From Eubacteriales bacterium (GTDB lineage Bacteria > Bacillota > Clostridia > Lachnospirales > Lachnospiraceae), in contig JAUNGB010000003.1 in NCBI GenBank assembly GCA_030524715.1, positions 39,620 through 103,619 of the forward strand: a stretch of DNA of 64,000 nt, in the 5' to 3' direction. The first letter of the stretch is position 1, and the number at the start of each line of letters is the position of its first letter. The position numbers and the translations under genes were made by a program. Below are positions 58,287 to 64,000 of the stretch, in pieces. The notes under the pieces are model-generated. The model did no database searches. It was not told the origin of the DNA and saw nothing but the letters and a program-made list of their open reading frames with translations.

Positions 58287-60155
58287 ATGAGAAAACTAGC
58301 TTTAAGCGACGAAATTTTGTTAAAAACAGACAAAGCCGCCCGCTATATCGGCGGTGAAGTAAACTCGGTCATGAAAGATCCCGATAAAGTTGACATCCGT
58401 TTCGCCATGTGCTTTCCGGACGTCTATGAAATCGGTATGTCCAACCTTGGCATGATGATCCTTTACAACATGTTTAACCAACGGGCGGACGTATGGTGTG
58501 AGCGCGTCTATTCCCCATGGCCCGATCTGGACAGGATCATGAGAGAGCAGAAGATACCGCTATTTGCCCTTGAGTCCCAGGATCCTGTCAGACAGTTTGA
58601 TTTTCTTGGGATCACTCTTGGCTATGAAATGTGCTATACAAATGTATTGCAGGTTATTGACCTTACACAGATACCGCTTCTGGCAAAAGACAGGGGAGAA
58701 GAGTGCCCGCTTGTCATTGGCGGAGGGGCCTGCGCCTATAACCCTGAGCCTCTGGCGCCGTTTTTTGATCTGTTCTATATTGGAGAGGGCGAGACTTCCT
58801 TTGACGCCCTTTTTGACGCTTACAGGGCCAATAAGAAAGCAGGCGGCTCCAAAGAGGATTTTCTTCTTAAGGCAGCGCAGATTCCCGGTATTTACGTTCC
58901 TGCATTTTATGATGTATCCTATCATGAGGACGGCACGATCGCATCCTTTGTCCCAAACCGCGAAGGCGTTCCGGCAAAGGTGCAGAAACAGGTGGTCGTA
59001 AATATGGAGAAAGGTTATCGTGCCATTGCTGCTCCGGTAGTTCCCTTTATCAAAGCTACCCAGGACCGTGTGACCCTGGAAATCCAGCGCGGCTGCATCC
59101 GCGGCTGCCGATTCTGCCAGGCAGGTATGATCTATCGTCCCACCCGGGAGCGCGATGTAGAGGTCCTGAAAGCCTCCGCACGGGAAATGCTGAAAAATTC
59201 CGGGCATGAGGAAATCTCCTTAAGCTCCTTAAGCTCCAGCGATTATTCGGAATTAGAGGAACTGGTGACTTTTCTGATCGAGGAATTTAAGGACCAGGCA
59301 GTTAATATTTCCCTGCCGTCTCTCAGGATCGACGCTTTTGCCCTGGATGTTATGAGCAAAGTGCAGGATGTTAAAAAAAGCAGCCTGACCTTTGCGCCGG
59401 AGGCCGGTTCCCAGCGGCTGCGCAACGTCATCAACAAGGGGTTGACGGAAGAGGATATCCTGCGGGGATCCGGAGAAGCCTTCCGGGGAGGCTGGAACCG
59501 TGTGAAGCTCTATTTTATGCTCGGCCTTCCTACGGAGACGGAAGACGACATGAAGGGTATCGCCCACCTTGCGGAAAAGATCGCGGAGGAATACTATGAA
59601 ATTCCTAAAGACCAGCGAAACGGCAAAGTACAGATTGTAGTCAGCACCTCCTTCTTTGTGCCGAAGCCCTTTACCCCTTTCCAGTGGGCGCCCATGTACA
59701 GCGAAAATGATTTTATCAATAAGGCAAAAATCGTCAAGGAAGAGATCCGGGCGCAATTGAACCAGAGAAGTATCAAATATAACTGGCATGAACCGGATGT
59801 GACCATCCTGGAAGGCTTTCTTGCCCGGGGAGACCGCAGAAGCGCAGAAGTCATCCTGAAGGCTTACGAAAAGGGAGCCCTTTATGACGCATGGTCTGAA
59901 AGCTTCCGCTACGATATCTGGAAAGAAGCTTTTGCAGAAACAGGTATCGACATAGATTTCTACACGCTGAGGGAGCGCAGCACAGATGAAATCCTTCCGT
60001 GGGATTTTATTGACGCAGGCGTAACAAAAGAATTCCTGATCCGTGAATGGAAGCTTGCAAAAGAGGAAACCGTTACTCCCAACTGCCGGCAGAAATGCTC
60101 CGGCTGCGGAGCAAAGCGTTATGGAGGAGGTGTTTGCTTTGAAGGTAAGAATTAA
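58287..60155 (+). CDS. TIGR03960 family B12-binding-like radical SAM protein
   Basis: The 622-residue protein has an N-terminal B12-binding-like domain (KVDIRFAMCFPDVYEIGMSN, QFDFLGITLGYEMCYTNVLQ) and a radical SAM core with CIRGCRFCQAG (about 270-280), the Cx3Cx2C cluster motif, followed by SLSSLSSSDYSELEEL and FAPEAGSQRLRNVINKG. The Cys-rich end (CRQKCSGCGAKRYGGGVC) may bind a second cluster. It is a core gene of Clostridia, always beside TIGR03936, with unknown substrate. ATG 58287 has AAAGGTG before it; GTG 58275 overlaps that site. It overlaps the next gene. Confidence 0.9.
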   Translation: MRKLALSDEILLKTDKAARYIGGEVNSVMKDPDKVDIRFAMCFPDVYEIGMSNLGMMILYNMFNQRADVWCERVYSPWPDLDRIMREQKIPLFALESQDPVRQFDFLGITLGYEMCYTNVLQVIDLTQIPLLAKDRGEECPLVIGGGACAYNPEPLAPFFDLFYIGEGETSFDALFDAYRANKKAGGSKEDFLLKAAQIPGIYVPAFYDVSYHEDGTIASFVPNREGVPAKVQKQVVVNMEKGYRAIAAPVVPFIKATQDRVTLEIQRGCIRGCRFCQAGMIYRPTRERDVEVLKASAREMLKNSGHEEISLSSLSSSDYSELEELVTFLIEEFKDQAVNISLPSLRIDAFALDVMSKVQDVKKSSLTFAPEAGSQRLRNVINKGLTEEDILRGSGEAFRGGWNRVKLYFMLGLPTETEDDMKGIAHLAEKIAEEYYEIPKDQRNGKVQIVVSTSFFVPKPFTPFQWAPMYSENDFINKAKIVKEEIRAQLNQRSIKYNWHEPDVTILEGFLARGDRRSAEVILKAYEKGALYDAWSESFRYDIWKEAFAETGIDIDFYTLRERSTDEILPWDFIDAGVTKEFLIREWKLAKEETVTPNCRQKCSGCGAKRYGGGVCFEGKN

Positions 60156-60891
60156 ATTTACCAAGGAGGGTTCCATGAAATTTGTAGGGCATCTGGACAC
60201 CATGCGCTATTTTCAGAAGGCCCTCCGCCGCGCCGGACTCCCGGTCGCTTTTTCCGGCGGCTACAGTCCGCATATGATTATGTCCTTTGCGGCGCCTCTT
60301 GGGGTAGGAACCACCAGCCTGGGCGAATATTTTGATATGGAGCTGAATGAACTTGTCCCCACAGACGAAATTGAAGAGAGATTAAATTCCGTCATGGTGG
60401 AGGGAATCCGGGTACTGAGCGCCCGGCAGGTGGAGGATGGCAAAGCAAGCAAGGCAATGTCCCTTGTGGCCGCGGCAGACTATCTGATCGAATTCCGCGA
60501 GGGAAAAGAACCGGCTGTCCCATGGAAAGAACGAATGTCCGAATTTTACAGCCAAAACTCCATCTCCGTAACAAAAAAGACCAAGCGCAGCGAAAAGGAA
60601 ATCAATATCCGTCCTTATATTTACCGAATGGAGCTGCAGAAGGACAAAATCTTCCTGATGCTTGCTTCCGCAAGCGCTAATTATACAAAGCCTGAGCTTG
60701 TAATGGATACCTTTTTAAGCTGGCTTGGAGCCGACCCGCAGCCCTTCTGTTATACGGTAGAACGGCTGGAGGTTTATGCGGACGTGGGAACAGAGGATGC
60801 GCATTCTTTTGTTACTCTGGAATCTCTGGGCAGGAAGGTTCCTGCCTCTGGCGAACAGCAGGAAACGGCGGGGGATCAATATCTTGAATAA
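60139..60891 (+). CDS. TIGR03936 (DUF2344) radical SAM-linked protein
   Basis: This 250-residue protein is the constant partner of TIGR03960: KVRIKFTKEGSMKFVGHLDT, YFQKALRRAGLPVAFSGGYS, FAAPLGVGTTSLGEYFDMEL. In some bacteria the two are one fused chain. The start is TTG 60139, because GGAGGAGGTG lies 6 bases upstream and the family begins MKVRIKFTK; ATG 60121 lies in the site itself. It overlaps the radical SAM gene by 17 bases and the RNase gene by 8, showing tight coupling. Confidence 0.88.
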   Translation: MKVRIKFTKEGSMKFVGHLDTMRYFQKALRRAGLPVAFSGGYSPHMIMSFAAPLGVGTTSLGEYFDMELNELVPTDEIEERLNSVMVEGIRVLSARQVEDGKASKAMSLVAAADYLIEFREGKEPAVPWKERMSEFYSQNSISVTKKTKRSEKEINIRPYIYRMELQKDKIFLMLASASANYTKPELVMDTFLSWLGADPQPFCYTVERLEVYADVGTEDAHSFVTLESLGRKVPASGEQQETAGDQYLE

Positions 60892-62098
60892 ACTGATCAT
60901 TACAGAAATGGACATTCATCAAAGGCCCTGTCTTGTCTGTGCTTTCTGCGAGGAACAAAGAATCATGGAACTGCGGCTGGAGCCTGCGGGAAGCAGATCC
61001 ATCCTTAATAATATTTATGTGGGACAGGTAGAAAGTCTTGCCTCAAACATTCAGGCGGCTTTTGTCAGATTCGGAGACGGCCTGCGGGGATATTTCCCGC
61101 TGTCTGAAGCGGACAATGTAATTTTTGCTTCCGGAAGAAAGGGCAGCGCTCCCCTTCGTCCCGGAGACGAGATCCTGGTGCAGGTAAGCCGCGACGCCAT
61201 GAAGGGAAAGCTTCCCTCGCTGACCTCCAACCTGAATTTTACAGGTAAATTCCTGGTGCTGACCACAGCCAATAAAAAATTCGGCCTTTCCAATAAGCTT
61301 ACCCAGGCAGAACGCAGCCTTCTAAGCAAGTGGCTGGAGGCGGAAGCTTTAAAACCGGACAGGGAATACGGTATGATTGTACGCACCAACGCGGCGGAGG
61401 CATCCAAAGACGAGCTTCTCCATGAACTGGAATATCTGAAGACGCTATACCGAAGAGTCGCCGTAGACGGCAGGAACCGTACCTGTTTCAGCCTTTTATA
61501 TGAAGCGGAACCTTTTTATCTTACCGCGCTCAGGGATTCTTACCGCCGGGAACTGGACGAGATCGTAACCGATCTGCCCCTGATAAAAGAGAAAATTTCT
61601 TCTTATTTATTGGATACCAGTCAGGAGGAACTGCAAAAGCTCCGTTTTTATGAGGATAAGCTGCTTCCCCTTTACAAGCTTTACCGTCTTGAAAGCGCTC
61701 TGGATGAAATCCGCAGTGAAAAGGTCTGGCTGAACAGCGGCGGTTTTCTCGTTATCCAGCAGACAGAGGCATTTGTCTCCATCGATGTGAACAGCGGAAA
61801 ATTTACCGGCAAAAAGAAAGCGGAGGAAACTTACAGAAAAATCAATCTGGAGGCCGCGGGGGAAATTTCCCGGCAGCTCCGGCTCCGGAATCTTTCCGGG
61901 ATTATTCTTATTGACTTTATCAACATGGAAAACCCCGACCATCGGGATGAGCTGTTCCATGTTCTGCAGAAACACCTGCGCAAAGACCCGGTAAAGGGAA
62001 AAGCAGTGGATATAACGCCTCTTCACATCCTGGAAATGACCCGAAAGAAGGTACGCCGGCCTGTCATAGAGGATTTAAGGGAGCTGGAGTGTATTTAA
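60884..62098 (+). CDS. rng: Ribonuclease E/G family protein
   Basis: The 404-residue RNase G-like enzyme has an N-terminal S1 domain (ILNNIYVGQVESLASNIQAA, RGYFPLSEAD), 5'-sensor and RNase H-like parts, and the catalytic Mg site: Asp in FVSIDVNSGKFTGKK (about 300) and Asp in IILIDFINMENPDH (about 342). It ends LEMTRKKVRRPVIEDLRELE, without the zinc-link CPxC and C-terminal small domain of E. coli RNase G, as in many clostridial versions. The likely start is TTG 60884 inside the previous stop. The ribosomal genes rplU-rpmA that commonly follow it in Clostridia are not here. Confidence 0.88.
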   Translation: MNKLIITEMDIHQRPCLVCAFCEEQRIMELRLEPAGSRSILNNIYVGQVESLASNIQAAFVRFGDGLRGYFPLSEADNVIFASGRKGSAPLRPGDEILVQVSRDAMKGKLPSLTSNLNFTGKFLVLTTANKKFGLSNKLTQAERSLLSKWLEAEALKPDREYGMIVRTNAAEASKDELLHELEYLKTLYRRVAVDGRNRTCFSLLYEAEPFYLTALRDSYRRELDEIVTDLPLIKEKISSYLLDTSQEELQKLRFYEDKLLPLYKLYRLESALDEIRSEKVWLNSGGFLVIQQTEAFVSIDVNSGKFTGKKKAEETYRKINLEAAGEISRQLRLRNLSGIILIDFINMENPDHRDELFHVLQKHLRKDPVKGKAVDITPLHILEMTRKKVRRPVIEDLRELECI

Positions 62099-62240
62099 AA
62101 ATGATTTTCGTGAGATGTGCTTCCCGGTTTGTGGGAGATTTGTCACAAATAAGGGAGGCGTAGCGGGATTGAGGAAATGAATTATTAACACACCCCGGAA
62201 ATGTAAGATCAAATAAGCAAAATGAAAAGGAGAGTAGGAC

Positions 62241-62606
62241 ATGACTAAATTTGCACATTTTAATTTCAATGTACTGGATCTGGAGAAAAGCCTGAAATTT
62301 TATAAGGATGCGCTCGGTCTTGAAGCTGTGAGGGAATTTGAACCAGAGGATAAGTCTTTCAGGCTTGTTTATCTGGGCGATAAAGAAACTGATTTTCAGT
62401 TGGAACTGACCTGGCTCAGGGACCGCAGGGAGCCCTATAATCTCGGAGAATGCGAATTCCATCTCGCCTTTGATACAGACCAGTATGATGAGCTGCATAA
62501 GCGTCATGAGGAAATGGGCTGCATTGTTTTTGAAAACCCGGGTATGGGAATCTATTTTATCACGGATCCGGATGGTTACTGGATTGAAATCGTACCGACA
62601 AAATAA
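62241..62606 (+). CDS. VOC superfamily protein (glyoxalase I-like)
   Basis: This 121-residue two-module VOC protein is close to lactoylglutathione lyase. The four metal ligands fit: His in KFAHFNFNV (6), Glu in FQLELTWL (about 56), His in EFHLAFDTD (about 77) and Glu in YWIEIVPTK (about 117). Glyoxalase I detoxifies methylglyoxal as a thiol adduct; other VOC activities are possible. AAAGGAG precedes the ATG. It is followed by a membrane-anchored phosphatase-like gene 13 bases behind it. Confidence 0.85.
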   Translation: MTKFAHFNFNVLDLEKSLKFYKDALGLEAVREFEPEDKSFRLVYLGDKETDFQLELTWLRDRREPYNLGECEFHLAFDTDQYDELHKRHEEMGCIVFENPGMGIYFITDPDGYWIEIVPTK

Positions 62607-62619
62607 GGCAGGGCAGAAC

Positions 62620-63708
62620 ATGAAAACACGAAAGCATTTATTATGCCTCCTTGGAGCAGTCGCTGCTGTGGCATTCCTGTTATTACTTGGGGTGGCCATT
62701 CTGACCATACGGGAATACCGGCCGGACGATGTGGAAGCGCTTACTCCGGAAGGAGGCTCTAAAGTATTAAAAGCCGGAGATTCCATTTCCATCACTACTT
62801 ATAACACGGGCTATGCCGGACTTGATAAGGATGAAGACTTCTTTATGGACGGAGGCAGTATGGTCCGTCCTGATTCTAAGGAAAAGGTGGAGGAAAATCT
62901 TGCGGGAATCGCAGATACTCTGAAGGATCTGGACAGCGACGTTTATTTTCTTCAGGAGGTAGACCGGGACTCTAAAAGATCCTACTACACAGACGAAATG
63001 GTCTATTACGAGGATGCTCTCGATATGAGTGGAATGTTTGCAAGAAATTTTAAGTGCGACTATGTTCCTTATCCTCTGCCTCCTATCGGAAAGGTAGACA
63101 GCGGCCTGGTTTCCATGACCTCTTTAAACGTCAGCTCCGCAAACAGGATCTCCCTCCCGGAATCCTTTTCCTGGCCAATAAAGACATGCAATCTGAAACG
63201 CTGCATGCTGGAAATGCGTATCCCCGTAGAAGGAACAAAAAAAGAGCTTGTGCTTATCAATTTCCACCTGGAAGCCTACGATAACGGTTCAGGGAAAACT
63301 GCCCAGAGCAATATCCTTAAGGAAAAACTTCAGGAAGAATATGAAGCGGGCAATTATGTCATTGCCGGAGGGGATTTCAACCAGACCTTTGAAGATCTTC
63401 TGGAAACCTATCCATTGATCGACACGGAAAACTGGGTGCCTCAGGTATTAAACAGGGATAGTTTACCTGAACATTTTTCCTATGCGCTGGACGATACTTA
63501 TCCTACCTGCCGCTTGTTAAACGCTCCGTATACGGGCAGCTATGATACTTCTCAGGTATACGTGCTGGATGGTTTTATTATCTCAGATAACGTGAAACTC
63601 CAGGAAGTAAAAGTATCCGACCAGGATTTCGCTTACTCCGATCACCAGCCTGTAAAAATAAAAGTAACTCTGAAAAAAACAAAACAGAATGCAAAAGAAA
63701 ATTCATAG
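62620..63708 (+). CDS. Membrane-anchored endonuclease/exonuclease/phosphatase-family protein
   Basis: The 362-residue protein has an N-terminal membrane anchor (LLCLLGAVAAVAFLLLLGVA, 7-26) and an outside EEP domain: ITTYNTGYAGLD, YFLQEVDRDSKRS (catalytic Glu), INFHLEAYDNG, AGGDFNQTFED and SDHQPVKIKV at the end. This fold includes DNases, sphingomyelinase-like and inositol-phosphate phosphatases; outside location points to a phospholipid, phosphate ester or extracellular DNA. No further narrowing is possible. The ATG follows GCAGGGCAG. Confidence 0.82.
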   Translation: MKTRKHLLCLLGAVAAVAFLLLLGVAILTIREYRPDDVEALTPEGGSKVLKAGDSISITTYNTGYAGLDKDEDFFMDGGSMVRPDSKEKVEENLAGIADTLKDLDSDVYFLQEVDRDSKRSYYTDEMVYYEDALDMSGMFARNFKCDYVPYPLPPIGKVDSGLVSMTSLNVSSANRISLPESFSWPIKTCNLKRCMLEMRIPVEGTKKELVLINFHLEAYDNGSGKTAQSNILKEKLQEEYEAGNYVIAGGDFNQTFEDLLETYPLIDTENWVPQVLNRDSLPEHFSYALDDTYPTCRLLNAPYTGSYDTSQVYVLDGFIISDNVKLQEVKVSDQDFAYSDHQPVKIKVTLKKTKQNAKENS

Positions 63709-63732
63709 TATGAAAAGTAAGAAGACTTTTTC

Positions 63733-63761
63733 TTTACATCAGGAACATTTTGTGCTATTCT
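63733..63761 (+). promoter_or_regulatory. Promoter of the coiled-coil gene
   Basis: TTTACA (63733-63738), 17 bp, TATTCT (63756-63761), 43 bases before the next ATG. Confidence 0.55.
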
Positions 63762-63804
63762 GTATTTGTACAAAACAACTATGTAAGTTAGAAAGGAGTT
63801 CCGG

Positions 63805-64000
63805 ATGAATACTGATCAAAAACTTGATTTAATTCTATCAGAAATTACTGGAATCAAAACTGACGTACATAAGATAAAATCCCAGGTCAGCGGGATCGAA
63901 GATACAATAGAAGTGATAAAGACAGATATCACAGAATTAAAAGCGGAACAGACTGCCATGAAGCAAGATATCTCCGACATCAAGGCGGAACAGGCGGTCA
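63805..64000 (+). CDS. Coiled-coil protein, cut by window edge
   Basis: The first 65 codons are open to the window end. The sequence is a regular heptad-type helix with near-repeats (LDLILSEITGIKTDVHKIKS, IEDTIEVIKTDITELKAEQ, MKQDISDIKAEQ), rich in Lys, Asp, Glu and Ile. AAAGGAG lies 6-7 bases before the ATG. The rest lies outside the window. Short coiled-coil proteins of this type are common in Firmicutes without a known role; it could also be the start of a longer protein. Confidence 0.7.
   Translation, partial: MNTDQKLDLILSEITGIKTDVHKIKSQVSGIEDTIEVIKTDITELKAEQTAMKQDISDIKAEQAV

Noticed and set aside
59253-60203. Open frame of 316 codons on the minus strand
   Set aside because: It lies antisense to the radical SAM gene, which has clear cluster motifs; the minus frame has no protein-like features.
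1-64000. CRISPR arrays, tRNA or rRNA genes, complete insertion sequences
   Set aside because: I found no regularly spaced direct repeats, no cloverleaf with conserved arms and no full transposase with terminal inverted repeats. A dedicated scan could still reveal short RNAs.

Overview
The window looks like chromosomal DNA of a gut anaerobic Firmicute, most likely a Lachnospiraceae (Blautia / Dorea / Clostridium cluster XIVa type). Reasons: AGGAGG-type ribosome binding sites almost everywhere, several TTG starts, promoters of the TTGACA-17-TATAAT type, many AraC regulators, a GPH symporter next to intracellular glycosidases, and the radical-SAM pair TIGR03960/TIGR03936 next to RNase G. The family-level assignment is inference. 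I saw no rRNA, tRNA, CRISPR array, intact transposase or integrase.

Bases 1-43,970 are an accessory region full of broken genes. They hold a dead GT51 transglycosylase, an Rpn-type nuclease, a collapsed fossil copy of the neighbouring two-component/ABC locus, and three two-component-plus-ABC modules of the antimicrobial-peptide-defence type (3,673-8,265; 31,357-35,746; 36,124-41,193). They also hold a TipAL-like MerR regulator, a BlaI/BlaR1 pair, a Fic protein, a DUF3791/DUF3990 toxin-antitoxin-like triad, and a Mef-like MFS pump behind a leader-peptide attenuator. The centre is an AraC-controlled importer (21,493-29,275): an ECF S-T-A module fused in one operon to two IrtA/IrtB-YbtP/YbtQ-like ABC half transporters, a set typical of siderophore or heme uptake.

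Five promoters in the accessory region share one layout: -35, 17-18 bp, -10, then 4-10 bp later a GTTAG...CTAA(C/T) palindrome. They drive an AraC gene, a ZinT-like secreted metal-binding protein, a methyltransferase/metallo-hydrolase operon, the ECF/ABC importer, and a decayed operon at 42.6 kb. I read this as an unannotated metal (probably iron) regulon. The importer genes also carry in-frame insertions of palindromic repeat DNA.

Bases 43,980-57,858 are a glycoside-utilisation locus: GH2, GPH symporter, AraC, TetR, MATE exporter, TIM-barrel isomerase/epimerase, GH1, GH43 with an F5/8C module, and GH78. None of the hydrolases has a signal peptide, so import followed by cytoplasmic trimming of a rhamnose-bearing plant glycoside, with MATE export of the aglycone, is a reasonable model. 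All four hydrolases, from four unrelated families, carry a short helical segment outside the canonical fold; in GH1 and GH78 it is strongly Met/Gln-rich.

Bases 58,287-64,000 look like core genome: TIGR03960 radical SAM protein, TIGR03936 partner, RNase E/G, a VOC protein, a membrane-anchored endonuclease/exonuclease/phosphatase-family protein, and the start of a coiled-coil protein cut by the window edge.
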